From contig CAJTPN010000008.1 in NCBI GenBank assembly GCA_910578185.1, positions 1 through 64,000 of the forward strand: 64,000 nucleotides of DNA, in the 5' to 3' direction. The notes below the pieces were generated by a model, which made no database searches, was not told where the DNA came from, and worked only from the letters and a program-made list of their open reading frames with translations. Source of the stretch: an uncultured Acetatifactor sp. Lineage in GTDB: Bacteria > Bacillota > Clostridia > Lachnospirales > Lachnospiraceae. Positions 15,933 to 24,626 of this stretch are shown in pieces. Position 1 is the stretch's first letter. The number at the start of each line of letters is the position of its first letter. A program made the translations under genes and the position numbers.

Positions 15933-17321
15933 TTAGCGTATACAGAGACTGTCCGCCATAACGCATCTTCTGCTCTTCGTAAAGGATTTTGCGCTGGTCA
16001 ATCCCTCGCCCGTACGGCTTGCGATGGTAAACGTACAATACCCTTCCCCGCCAAAGCCCAATGCCGCATAGGAAGGCGCGTTCTTCACCAGAATCGCCGT
16101 GTCGATCTCCCTGGCATACTTTGTGATGTTGTCTATGTTCTTGGAATGGATATGTGCGGAATGACGATTGCCGTGTTCAAGCCATACTGCCTTCTCAATG
16201 GCGTCGTCGATATCCTTTGCACGAACCATTCCCAATATGGGCATCATCAGTTCTTCCGCAATCAGAGGATGTTCTTTCTCACCCTCAAAAACGATACAGC
16301 GGATATTGTCGGGAACAGTCACCCCGATCATACCCAACAGCGTCTTTGCATCCCGTCCGACACACTTACGATTCAGTCCCTTTGGCGTTAAAACCGTGGC
16401 AACCAGCTTATCCTGCTCCTCCTTGGAGGCCAGGTAACACCCCTGCTCAGCGATCATATAACGCATCAGCTCATCGGCAATGGAATCTACCGCAACAATC
16501 TCTTTCTCCGCAATACAGGGCAAATTGTTATCAAAGGTACATCCGTTTACAATATCCTCCGCCGCTTTCCTGATATCTGCCGTTTCATCCACAACTGCGG
16601 GGGGATTCCCTGCACCTGCACCGATTCCTCTCTTTCCGGAGGAAAGCACCGCAGTCACAACACCGGGGCCGCCGGTAGCCGCAATCAGAGGAATATCCTT
16701 ATGTTTCATCATAATATTGCTGGTCTCCAAGGTAGGCTTTTCCACCGTACATGCAACATTATCCGGACCGCCCGCCTCCAAGGACGCCTCATTGATCATA
16801 TTTAAAGCAAAAATGGAGGTCTTAATCGCCTGGGGATGGGGGTTAAATACCACCGTATTTCCGGCCGCTATCATACCGATAGAATTGCAGATAACGGTTT
16901 CGCTCGGGTTGGTACAGGGTGTGATGGCACCGATTACGCCGAAAGGCCCCATCTCAATCAGAGTCAGTCCCCTGTCTCCGGACCATGCGGTTGTTTTCAG
17001 ATCTTCCGTTCCCGGCGTCTTATCCGCCACCAGATGATGCTTTAATATCTTATGCCCCACATTCCCCATTCCTGTCTCATTTACGCCCATCCTGGCAATC
17101 ACTTCCGCATTCTCATGGGTCTTTCTGCGGATGTTGCTGATGATCTGTTCCCTCTGATCAAGGGACATTCTGCGGATAATTGCCTGAGACGCCTTCGCTG
17201 CGGCGATGGCATCGTTCATATCGGTAAAGACGCCGTGCATCTTTCCGGCAGGCTCCGCAATCTGCATTTTTGCAACTACTTCCTGTACAATATCTTGTAC
17301 AAGACTCTCACTTACAAGCAC
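15933..17321 (-). CDS. pduP: CoA-acylating propionaldehyde dehydrogenase (PduP/EutE-like)
   Basis: 462-residue aldehyde dehydrogenase that converts propionaldehyde, NAD and CoA into propionyl-CoA and NADH. Residues 1-19 (start, then SLVQDIVQEVVAKM) are an encapsulation helix. The catalytic cysteine is C269 in FDNNLPCIAEKE; the nucleotide-binding turn is TGGPGVVTAV and the C-terminal FTIASRTGEGLTSAK is typical of PduP. The start codon is GTG with AGGAGG upstream. It follows the PduO/GlcG-like gene by 75 bases in the operon. Confidence 0.93.
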   Translation of the reverse strand: MLVSESLVQDIVQEVVAKMQIAEPAGKMHGVFTDMNDAIAAAKASQAIIRRMSLDQREQIISNIRRKTHENAEVIARMGVNETGMGNVGHKILKHHLVADKTPGTEDLKTTAWSGDRGLTLIEMGPFGVIGAITPCTNPSETVICNSIGMIAAGNTVVFNPHPQAIKTSIFALNMINEASLEAGGPDNVACTVEKPTLETSNIMMKHKDIPLIAATGGPGVVTAVLSSGKRGIGAGAGNPPAVVDETADIRKAAEDIVNGCTFDNNLPCIAEKEIVAVDSIADELMRYMIAEQGCYLASKEEQDKLVATVLTPKGLNRKCVGRDAKTLLGMIGVTVPDNIRCIVFEGEKEHPLIAEELMMPILGMVRAKDIDDAIEKAVWLEHGNRHSAHIHSKNIDNITKYAREIDTAILVKNAPSYAALGFGGEGYCTFTIASRTGEGLTSAKSFTKSRRCVMADSLCIR

Positions 17322-17396
17322 TTGACTACCTCCTGTTTCTAGTTCCGCTGTTTTCCGTCTTGAAATTTTCCCGTTCCCTTTAAATCAAAACACATT

Positions 17397-17990
17397 TTAT
17401 TCGGATTCAAAAATCGATTTGCCATATGCTGCCAGATCCGTATCCTGCTTGGCGCTTCCGCCGCTGACTCCCAATGCCCCCACAATGACCCCATTTTGTT
17501 TCAGAACTTCTCCCCCGCCAAAAATAACGATTTTGCCTTCATTGGTAAATTGTATGCCATACAGGCTCATACCCGGCTGACTCAATTTCCCCAACTCTGC
17601 AGTGGACATCTGAAACGCAATGGACGTATAGGTTTTATTCATTGCCACATCGAAACTGCCCATATAGGCCCCGTCCATACAATGAATTGCCACCGGCCGA
17701 CCAGCGGCATCGGATACTGCCGTGACCACTCTCATATTCCACTCAGCGGCTTTTGCCTCAATTTTTTCAATCAAGCTCACCGCCGTGGCAAGCGGCATGG
17801 TAATTCCCACCAATCCGCCGCATGCCTCCGCCATAGCAGCAGATGCATGTATTTTTTCTGCATTTCTATCCCTGACGGCGGGTTGACCAGCTATCTGAAC
17901 GGAACCTGTTCTCTGAAGTTTGCTCTGCTCTCCTGACGTCTGATTCAGGACATTCCTGACAATCGCCTCGATTTCTCTCTGATTCATCAT
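17397..17990 (-). CDS. GlcG/HbpS-like (DUF336, PduO C-terminal type) protein with encapsulation helix
   Basis: 197-residue protein of the GlcG/HbpS fold, also found as the C-terminal half of PduO, where it binds heme or a corrinoid. The fold is seen in LATAVSLIEKIEAKAAEWN, MRVVTAVSDAAGRPVAIHCMDGA and the closing VIVGALGVSGG. Residues 2-16 (MNQREIEAIVRNVLNQ) match the encapsulation helices of the neighbouring enzymes, so it is probably lumenal cargo. Its start overlaps the aldolase stop by 4 bases (ATGA). No adenosyltransferase domain is present, as expected for a B12-independent pathway. Exact function unknown. Confidence 0.85.
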   Translation of the reverse strand: MMNQREIEAIVRNVLNQTSGEQSKLQRTGSVQIAGQPAVRDRNAEKIHASAAMAEACGGLVGITMPLATAVSLIEKIEAKAAEWNMRVVTAVSDAAGRPVAIHCMDGAYMGSFDVAMNKTYTSIAFQMSTAELGKLSQPGMSLYGIQFTNEGKIVIFGGGEVLKQNGVIVGALGVSGGSAKQDTDLAAYGKSIFESE

Positions 17991-18796
17991 TTTCCTAACT
18001 GTTCCAGTATCTTCTTAGTGATCTCTGCAACCAATTCGGGAGAAGCTGCGGAAGCGGTCTCCTTCTTGCCGTTGCATCCGCCGCCGCAGGTATGGCAGCT
18101 GGGCTTGCCTTCTTTTGCATTGGGGCAGAGATTTGCAGGATGACGCCCCTTCATGCCAAACTGCCTTCTGATCTCATAAAGCTCCTCTACCTGCTGAGGA
18201 GTAAACTCCTTAGGACCGCCCAGCATTCTCGACTGATACAAAAGCTGTGCGTAGAATTCCACGGATTCCATCTTCAAATAAGCGCTCAACAGGGAATCGG
18301 AATAAGTCAATGCACCATGATTCTCAAGCAATACTGCGTCAAAATGCTGCACATACTCTGAAACAGCATCCGGAATCTCCATGGTGGAAGGTCTGCCGTA
18401 CCTTGCGATTGGCACGCAGCCAAGAGCAATCACTGCCTCGGGCATAATGGGCTGAGTCAAAGGAATTCCTGCAATGGCAAAACTTGTAGCATACACGGGA
18501 TGGGCATGTACAACGCTTCTCACATCAGGTCTTTCCTGGTAAACCCTCATATGCATTTTAATCTCGGAAGAAGGCTTGAAATTGCCGTTTGCCTGGATCA
18601 CATTGCCCTGTGCATCCACCTTGCAGATATATTCGGGTGTCATAAAGCCCTTGGACACACCTGTAGGGGTGCACAGATATTCGTTGTCGCTTAACTTCAC
18701 GGAAATATTACCGTCGTTGGCAGCAACCATGTTTCTGTTGTAAATTCTCTTCCCGATGTCACAAATCTCTTTTTTGATTTCATACTCGTTTTGCAT
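17987..18796 (-). CDS. Class II aldolase, L-fuculose-1-phosphate aldolase type, with C-terminal encapsulation helix
   Basis: 269-residue zinc aldolase that splits fuculose- or rhamnulose-1-phosphate to DHAP and L-lactaldehyde. Active-site parts: the phosphate loop ANDGNISVKL, the zinc-binding HAHP pair, PEAV and LLENHGAL. Beyond the fold lies a cysteine-rich segment (CPNAKEGKPSCHTCGGGCNG) and then a terminal helix (SPELVAEITKKILEQLGK) of the encapsulation type, here at the C-terminus. Start is the ATG at 18796 with AGGAGG 7 bases before it. An internal promoter lies just upstream. This aldolase is the feature that marks the locus as GRM5-like. Confidence 0.92.
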   Translation of the reverse strand: MQNEYEIKKEICDIGKRIYNRNMVAANDGNISVKLSDNEYLCTPTGVSKGFMTPEYICKVDAQGNVIQANGNFKPSSEIKMHMRVYQERPDVRSVVHAHPVYATSFAIAGIPLTQPIMPEAVIALGCVPIARYGRPSTMEIPDAVSEYVQHFDAVLLENHGALTYSDSLLSAYLKMESVEFYAQLLYQSRMLGGPKEFTPQQVEELYEIRRQFGMKGRHPANLCPNAKEGKPSCHTCGGGCNGKKETASAASPELVAEITKKILEQLGK

Positions 18797-18934
18797 TTTT
18801 GTTCCTCCTGATTTCATAATCTTTGTTTTGCCGCCGCCCATAAGCATGTCCACATGGACGGCAGCCATATATCTCTACCCGGCGCAATGTCCGAACTAAT
18901 ATGGTATGCATCCGCCGAACAGTTCTCTTAACAT

Positions 18935-18963
18935 ATTATAATCCAATCAGTATAGCAAGTCAA
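18935..18963 (-). promoter_or_regulatory. Internal promoter upstream of the aldolase
   Basis: Minus strand TTGACT (18958-18963), 17-base spacer, TATAAT (18935-18940), in the 172-base gap after the GTPase gene. A dyad TCAACA-N6-TGTTGA (18960-18977) overlaps the -35 and could be an operator. It would let the aldolase, cargo enzymes and shell be expressed apart from the dehydratase. Confidence 0.65.
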
Positions 18964-18968
18964 CAAAA

Positions 18969-19484
18969 TCATGTTGAATCTTGTCGTTTTTGTTTTATTT
19001 CTGTGGTTTCTGTTCTGCTGCCAGACAGTTCTCTGTGCCCCAGCCGACGCTTTTCCTTTGGTCGGTTTAAGTATTCCAAAATGGCGTCCACGCCCTCTCC
19101 CGTCACCGAATCCACAAAGAAAATATCCCTGCACCCCGCATTCCGCAGCCACAATTCCGCCAAAGATCTGTTTGCCTTTGGGTCATTGATCTTGGTGACG
19201 ATTCCAATCACTTCCCGATTCACCATACAGGTGATATTAGGGGGGAACAGTGTATAGCTCTCCGTTGCGGCCACCAATAGTCCGACTACATCCGCCTCAT
19301 AAGAATACAACGCCAATGCATATCCCAAATGATGCGTCTGGGCATACTCGCCGGGGGTATCAATCAGCACATCCTCATTATGAATATACTGAGTCTTGTA
19401 ATAATTGATTTTTTCCCCCGAAAGCGCCTGCTTCAGGGTAGTCTTTCCGCTCTCACTGCGGCCCATCAAGATTAATTTCTTCAT
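18969..19484 (-). CDS. EutP/PduV-family small GTPase-like protein
   Basis: 171-residue P-loop protein of the EutP/PduV family. Walker A is GRSESGKTT at residues 8-16, the G3 motif is DTPGEY, and the G4 motif TKIND gives guanine specificity. PduV has been linked to filament-like movement or placement of Pdu compartments and EutP to acetate kinase activity; which applies here is unknown. The C-terminal 25 residues are basic and polar. It lies between the EutS-type shell gene and the internal promoter. Confidence 0.88.
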   Translation of the reverse strand: MKKLILMGRSESGKTTLKQALSGEKINYYKTQYIHNEDVLIDTPGEYAQTHHLGYALALYSYEADVVGLLVAATESYTLFPPNITCMVNREVIGIVTKINDPKANRSLAELWLRNAGCRDIFFVDSVTGEGVDAILEYLNRPKEKRRLGHRELSGSRTETTEIKQKRQDST

Positions 19485-19561
19485 TCTAAGCCAAACCCTT
19501 TATCCGCCATCCCCACTTTGATTTTCTTCCGCCTGCCTTCCCAAAACCTTTAGTCCAAAAT

Positions 19562-19930
19562 TTAAGTGCGGGTGATCCCGCATACAGTATACTGTAATTC
19601 CTTTTTTACATATTCCAAAATAGCCTGCTCGGAAGCCTCCACCTCGGACACGGTTCCTGAAATAATCAGTGAACCGCTGAATCTGTCCACAAATCCCAGA
19701 TCAATGGCAGCAGCCTTCATTCCCACATCCGCCATAATGATGGCCGTCTCCGCAGGGGATACCGTCATAATTCCAATCGCCGCCCGTGCGTAATCTATGC
19801 TGGGATCCAAGCCCAGCTTTTCATATAAGACGGGGTCCGGACTGGCAATGATATGTGCCAGCGTGATCTGTTTACCAGGCACCAGTTCCTGTACGATCCT
19901 TTGTTTTTTCCTGTCGTCAAGCCAATCCAT
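19562..19930 (-). CDS. Circularly permuted BMC-H shell protein (EutS/PduU-like)
   Basis: 122-residue shell protein with the permuted BMC fold, shown by the N-terminal barrel-forming segment RIVQELVPGKQITLAHIIASP and the later AAIGIMTVSPAETAIIMADVG and DRFSGSLIISGTVSEVE. EutS/PduU hexamers carry a small beta barrel that plugs one side of the pore. GGGAGG precedes the ATG. Confidence 0.93.
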   Translation of the reverse strand: MDWLDDRKKQRIVQELVPGKQITLAHIIASPDPVLYEKLGLDPSIDYARAAIGIMTVSPAETAIIMADVGMKAAAIDLGFVDRFSGSLIISGTVSEVEASEQAILEYVKKELQYTVCGITRT

Positions 19931-19994
19931 GTTATATCCTCCCCATAACGCCTAAGCAGTAATTTCCACTGTCCATTTATCTCTGTATCATGCG

Positions 19995-20753
19995 TTAAAC
20001 GCACGGTGAGACCACGCCCTCAAATGATGCAATCCGCCACAAATCAGCCTCTTTCTCAAAGGAAATCACCAGGTCCTCCGCAAAGTGCGCAATCAGCTTG
20101 TTTCCCTCCCAGTCATATTTAGTGCCGTTCCACATAAGAAAGCTTTCCGTGAAAATTTTATGCTCAACGGAAACCTTTTTTATACATTCCAACACACCGG
20201 AGATAAACTTCTGCGAATCCAGCGGAGCAAAAACAGCCTCCGGCACTCCGGAAAACGCCATCAGCACCGCCCCCTGGTTATGAGGACCTCTGTAATAGCA
20301 ATACTCTTCATTTGATATCCCACATGCCACAATGGACAGATTATGTCCGTTAAAGGTATCATCCAGATAAAAAGTATCCGTCGTCAAGGGCTCCAGGTTC
20401 CACGCCTCTCCCTTCCTCCTCGTTTCCTCTGCCAGACAAATCAGCCTCTCGTCGAATCCATTTATATTATTCCAACCCCACATCCATGTCTGACTGGAGC
20501 TGGATTCGCTGCCGAGGAACTGTACCGGATAACTATCATTTTCAAAGGACAGCGTTCCTTTCTCAAAATCAACGTTCCAGTTTCTTTTCCTGACCACCAG
20601 CTCCGCACAGGCGTTTTGAATGGTCATCACTTTCCCCAGACAAGCGGAATACACATGAAACCAACTTGACTTGTCCATAGGATAATCCGTGTCAAAAATA
20701 GAAACTCTGCCTGGCCGTCCAGGGGTCTTGTCTTCTCTTCCTTCAAATTTCAT
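19995..20753 (-). CDS. DUF6882-like protein inside the microcompartment operon
   Basis: 252-residue soluble protein whose line FLGSESSSSQTWMWGW followed by a short Asn-rich turn resembles the DUF6882 family, a group without known function. No catalytic motif is clear. It has no encapsulation helix, no signal peptide and no membrane segment; the end (SFEGVVSPCV) is an ordinary beta-rich finish. It lies between the activase and the EutS-type shell gene, both on the same strand, 30 bases from the activase, with a good AGAGGAG site, so it is co-expressed. Such a gene is not among the usual parts of glycyl-radical microcompartments that I know. Confidence 0.7.
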   Translation of the reverse strand: MKFEGREDKTPGRPGRVSIFDTDYPMDKSSWFHVYSACLGKVMTIQNACAELVVRKRNWNVDFEKGTLSFENDSYPVQFLGSESSSSQTWMWGWNNINGFDERLICLAEETRRKGEAWNLEPLTTDTFYLDDTFNGHNLSIVACGISNEEYCYYRGPHNQGAVLMAFSGVPEAVFAPLDSQKFISGVLECIKKVSVEHKIFTESFLMWNGTKYDWEGNKLIAHFAEDLVISFEKEADLWRIASFEGVVSPCV

Positions 20754-20783
20754 AAAAGTCTCCTCTTAGATAACGCGATCCTG

Positions 20784-21575
20784 TCAGCCGCCGATATGGC
20801 ATACCAATGCGGAACATCCCTCCACGGTCTCCTTCAGCATCTGCATATATTCCGGCTCCGGAGGCAGAATATTTGTCAACTCGTATGCCCTGCCCAATCC
20901 TTCATATTTGTCCTGTCCCAGCCTGTGATAAGGCAGAAGGTAAATCTCCTCCACCCCCGGCAGCTTATCGGCAAATTTGGCAATCGCTCCGATCTCCTCC
21001 GGCGTATCGTTAAAGGTGGGAATCACCGGAACCCGAATGCTTAAGCGTGTCTGCCCTGAAGCCGCAATCTTTTTCGCATTTTCCAGCATCAGCTCGTTTC
21101 CCTTGCCCGTAAACTGTTTATGTTTGCCGCTGTCCATATGTTTGATATCCATCAGATAATGATCAAGATAGGGCAGAATCTCTTCGATCACTTTCCATTT
21201 GGCACAGCCCATACTTTCCATGGCGGTATTAATCCCCACCGCCTTGGCGGCATGCAGCAAGTCTCTTGCAAACGCGGGCTGGCAGAGGCTCTCGCCTCCC
21301 GACAGCGTCAGTCCGCCGCCGGAGCGGACATAATAGGGCCTGTCCTTCTCCACCGTCTCCATCACTTCTGCCACCGTCACATCCCGGCCAATGGTCTTTG
21401 GTTTCCCGCCCACCGTCATTTCCTGTATTTCATATTCCTGGGACTCCGGATTACAGCACCACTTACACCGCAGCACACATCCCTTCAGAAAGCAGATGGT
21501 TCGAATGCCCGTACCGTCATGGATGGAATAGCGCTGAATATCAAAAATGCGTCCTTTTGTCTGTAAATAATCCAT
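20784..21575 (-). CDS. Glycyl-radical enzyme activase (radical SAM)
   Basis: 263-residue radical SAM protein that places the glycyl radical on the neighbouring dehydratase. The [4Fe-4S] motif is CVLRCKWC (Cys 33, 37, 40), the GGE-type SAM-binding motif LSGGESLCQP follows, and DIKHMDSGKHKQFTG is the family's core strand. The two-cluster ferredoxin insert found in many activases of glycerol or propanediol dehydratases is absent: residues 41-75 contain no CxxC pairs, so the protein is as short as pyruvate formate-lyase activase. It lies 83 bases after the dehydratase gene. Confidence 0.93.
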   Translation of the reverse strand: MDYLQTKGRIFDIQRYSIHDGTGIRTICFLKGCVLRCKWCCNPESQEYEIQEMTVGGKPKTIGRDVTVAEVMETVEKDRPYYVRSGGGLTLSGGESLCQPAFARDLLHAAKAVGINTAMESMGCAKWKVIEEILPYLDHYLMDIKHMDSGKHKQFTGKGNELMLENAKKIAASGQTRLSIRVPVIPTFNDTPEEIGAIAKFADKLPGVEEIYLLPYHRLGQDKYEGLGRAYELTNILPPEPEYMQMLKETVEGCSALVCHIGG

Positions 21576-21658
21576 TCCTCTTCCCCGTCAATCTATAATA
21601 TCATCTCAAGTCTTTCTCAATCTGTACTCTCCGCAGCAGGAAACCCGATGGAAACTTT

Positions 21659-24187
21659 TTATCCCCATCCCTGTTCCGTCCTGCGAATGATATCATCCTG
21701 CAAGGATTTGGACAGCGTGGTAAACAGCGCGCTGTAACCTGCCACCCGCACCACCAGATGCGCATACTTTTCCGGATGCGCCTGAGCATCTAAAAGTGTC
21801 TCTCTGTCCACCACATTAAACTGCATATGACTTCCCTTCTGATCAAAGTAAGATCTGATCAGGGCCACAAAATTTTCCAATCCCTTTTCCCCGCTTAATG
21901 CAGTAGGATGAAATTTTTGATTAAACAATGTACCGTTGGAAGCAATGCCGTGATCCAGTTTGGAGACAGAATTTGCCGCCGCGGTAGGGCCCTGCACATC
22001 CTTGCCTGCCGAAGGGGACACCCCATCCGCCACCGGTGTATGCGCAAGCCTTCCGTCAGGTGTGGCGCCTGTCTGCGCGCCCAGCGGCACGTTTGCGGAT
22101 ACCGGATAAAGTCCTGCCTGGAACTGCCCCCCGCGTGGATTGCGGTAATTCAGCAGAGGTCTGGTATAGGTATATGCCACATCTCTGGCAAACATGTCCA
22201 CTTCTTCATTGTCATTGCCAAACTTAGGAACCTGCTCGATCATAGCCCTCAGCTCTTCATACTTTTTCTTTTCCTCCGCAGGAAGCTCCGCGCTCATCAC
22301 TCCAGTGATCATGCCTGCAATCTGTGATTCGTCCACGGACACGCCGTTATGATCCATCTCACGCAGAATCTCCGCCACAATTTCTCCGGCGCTCACTGCA
22401 TCAAAGCCCTGGCCGTAATTCATGGCAAGCGCTCGTTTATACTCCGCCAGCGTGATCTTTTTCTCCTCAAATACCAGTTTCTTAATGGCATAGAGGGAAT
22501 CCGCCATATTGGCAATACCAAATCCCTGAGGCCCCGTGAAATTATAGACTGCTCCACCTTCCTGCACCGTCTTGCCCCTCTGGATGCAATCATCCACCAT
22601 ACAGGACAGATACGGCAGCGGACAGCGGGTCGCATGGGCAACGTCAATGGCGTTATCCGCGTTCACCAACAGGGAAATATTGTAATCCATCTGTTTTTTA
22701 TATGCGTCATAGAATTCCTCAAAGGTGGACATATCTTCCACCCTTCCGGTCTCTATGCTGATCTTCTCACCCTTATCCCAGCCGTTTGAAAATACCAGTT
22801 CCAGCGGACGGCACATATTGTAAAAGGCTGCATCATGCCACCCTTCCGTCTTACCCGCCTTCTGGGGTTCCACGCAGCCGATAATATTATACTCTCTGGC
22901 GTCCTCCAACGTCAGCCCCCTGCTCATCAATGACGGGATAATTACCTCATCATTGTAATATGCCGGCAGCCCAATGCCCGTCCTGGTCAGATCCGCCGCC
23001 TTCATTAACAGCTCATGAGGAGATTTGTTCCACACCCGGATGGAAAGAGACGGCTGGGGCAGGAAAACATGCTTGGACGCCGTAATACACATAAACGACA
23101 GATCGTTTGTCACATCGTTTCCATCCTTGTCCTGACCGCCCACAATCAGATTCTGGAACAGGCTGTAGCCCGCAAAGCCCTCCGCACTAGCGGCATCACG
23201 GCATTTATTCAGATCATTTAATTTCACCCAGATGCAGTCAATCAACTCCTGAGCAAATTCACGGTTAAGCCGCCCCGCATCCAAATCTTTCTTATAATAA
23301 GGATACATATACTGGTCAAAGCGGCCCGGCGAGATGGAGTGCCCGCTGGATTCAATCTGCAGAAGCTGCTGTACAAACCAGAAACTCTGACATGCCTCAT
23401 GGAAGGATTCCGCCCCGAACTCCGGCACCCTGCGACAGTTGGAAGCAATCTGCAGAAGCTCCTGTTTCCTGGCCGCATCAAAGCAGGACGCCGCCTCCCG
23501 CTCCGCCAGATCAGCATACCTGTTGGCATAGCGGATAACTGCCTCGCAGCTGATTATAGCCGCCTTTAAAAACTGACTTCTGGTACAGTAATCGGCATCT
23601 CCCGGATCACACTGTTCCAGTGCCTCCCGGATCTGAGCGATAATCCCCCTGTAACCGACGGACAATACCTTGTCATACTGTACGGTCACATGTCCCACAC
23701 CGTTATAAAAATAATTGCCAGGCGTAAAGATATTGTGTTCAATAGCCTTCCTGGTCTCCTCCGTCATAAGCGCAGTAGCCAGCTCACTGGTGGTTTTTCC
23801 CTCCCAATAAGCGTCCGCCTCAAGCAAATCCCTCTTTGTCTGTTCTGATATGTAAAAAGGATCCGCCGCACGCTTCTCCACCGTCTCAAATTCCGCTTCC
23901 AGCCACTTGTAGGAAAACTCCGGATAAGTCTGGCAGCCTCTGGGCGCAATCGTGGTGCTGCCCGCCACCAGCTCTCCCTCCCTTATAATAATGGGGATAT
24001 TGTCAAGAATATATGCAAACGCAAGAGCACGCCGCATCACAATGGGCTTGTCCTCCGTAGCCTTGTAACTTTCTGTGATCAATTTTGCTCTGGAGGATTC
24101 TATTTCCGGCATCTTGGCATACAAATGCGCTACCAGCTTAGGGATCCTGTCCGTTTTGGGGATTTCCCGGGTATAATATTTTTCCAT
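21659..24187 (-). CDS. Glycyl-radical 1,2-propanediol dehydratase (B12-independent)
   Basis: 842-residue glycyl-radical enzyme, first gene and signature enzyme of the operon; it dehydrates 1,2-propanediol to propionaldehyde. The active-site motif is GCVEPQKAGKTEGW with Cys438 and Glu440; the glycyl radical site is RVAGYSA with Gly817. These match the diol dehydratase branch (glycerol and propanediol) rather than pyruvate formate-lyase or choline TMA-lyase. The aldolase in the operon points to propanediol from fucose or rhamnose. No encapsulation extension is visible at its N-terminus, so it must be packaged through another contact. AAAAGGAG precedes the ATG. Confidence 0.93.
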   Translation of the reverse strand: MEKYYTREIPKTDRIPKLVAHLYAKMPEIESSRAKLITESYKATEDKPIVMRRALAFAYILDNIPIIIREGELVAGSTTIAPRGCQTYPEFSYKWLEAEFETVEKRAADPFYISEQTKRDLLEADAYWEGKTTSELATALMTEETRKAIEHNIFTPGNYFYNGVGHVTVQYDKVLSVGYRGIIAQIREALEQCDPGDADYCTRSQFLKAAIISCEAVIRYANRYADLAEREAASCFDAARKQELLQIASNCRRVPEFGAESFHEACQSFWFVQQLLQIESSGHSISPGRFDQYMYPYYKKDLDAGRLNREFAQELIDCIWVKLNDLNKCRDAASAEGFAGYSLFQNLIVGGQDKDGNDVTNDLSFMCITASKHVFLPQPSLSIRVWNKSPHELLMKAADLTRTGIGLPAYYNDEVIIPSLMSRGLTLEDAREYNIIGCVEPQKAGKTEGWHDAAFYNMCRPLELVFSNGWDKGEKISIETGRVEDMSTFEEFYDAYKKQMDYNISLLVNADNAIDVAHATRCPLPYLSCMVDDCIQRGKTVQEGGAVYNFTGPQGFGIANMADSLYAIKKLVFEEKKITLAEYKRALAMNYGQGFDAVSAGEIVAEILREMDHNGVSVDESQIAGMITGVMSAELPAEEKKKYEELRAMIEQVPKFGNDNEEVDMFARDVAYTYTRPLLNYRNPRGGQFQAGLYPVSANVPLGAQTGATPDGRLAHTPVADGVSPSAGKDVQGPTAAANSVSKLDHGIASNGTLFNQKFHPTALSGEKGLENFVALIRSYFDQKGSHMQFNVVDRETLLDAQAHPEKYAHLVVRVAGYSALFTTLSKSLQDDIIRRTEQGWG

Positions 24188-24299
24188 TGCCGCTCCTTTT
24201 CCTGTCCGATATTCACAAAATTAGCAGCGGTTCGGCTCCGCCATCCGTCAAATACCGCTTCTGGCTCCTGCCCTTCCGCTATCTTTTCTCTTACCCTTA

Positions 24300-24328
24300 A
24301 GTATATGCCTATCCTGCGGAAATGTCAA
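24300..24328 (-). promoter_or_regulatory. Main promoter of the microcompartment operon
   Basis: Minus strand TTGACA (24323-24328), exactly 17 bases, TATACT (24300-24305), 113 bases before the dehydratase start. This near-consensus promoter implies that the operon is held off by a repressor rather than needing an activator. Confidence 0.8.
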
Positions 24329-24560
24329 TAAATCTGTCAGGTTTTCTATTTCTTTTTTTGTGGGATTATTTTGTTTGATGTTGGATTTTCCAAGAAACCC
24401 AAATTGAAAACACTGAAATTTTCGCCCGGACGTATATGAATACTGCCAAGGAATCAAATAATTGAAAGGCTGCGGCAAATATTAGGAAATAAAACTTACA
24501 TACCCCAAACGACTGAGTCCATGCAGGGCTCTGATATTTTAAATAATATTAATTTTACTA

Positions 24561-24591
24561 TTTACTCTTCCGTTGTGGAATAGTGTATAAT
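24561..24591 (+). promoter_or_regulatory. MerR-type promoter with operator in a 19-bp spacer
   Basis: TTTACT (24561-24566), an unusually long 19-base spacer, TATAAT (24586-24591). The spacer region carries a dyad ACTCTTCC-GTTGT-GGAATAGT (24564-24584; 7 of 8 pairs). A long spacer with a central dyad is the hallmark of MerR-controlled promoters, so this is probably the binding site of the MerR protein encoded next. Confidence 0.65.
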
Positions 24592-24626
24592 ATCCTTAAC
24601 ATCAGCGAAAAAAAGGAATAAACAAT

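Larger units (their letters stand above)
24188..24626 (-). other. Divergent regulatory region between the dehydratase and MerR genes
   Basis: 439 bases without a gene. It contains the microcompartment promoter (minus strand) and the MerR promoter with its operator (plus strand), listed separately. The middle part, about 24330-24560, is AT-rich; I see one weak catabolite-site-like sequence near 24405 and nothing else. Confidence 0.6.

Noticed and set aside
24405..24418. Catabolite-response-like site TGAAAACACTGAAA upstream of the microcompartment promoter
   Set aside because: Only about 10 of 14 positions fit the consensus and it is about 80 bases upstream of the -35; too weak to list.
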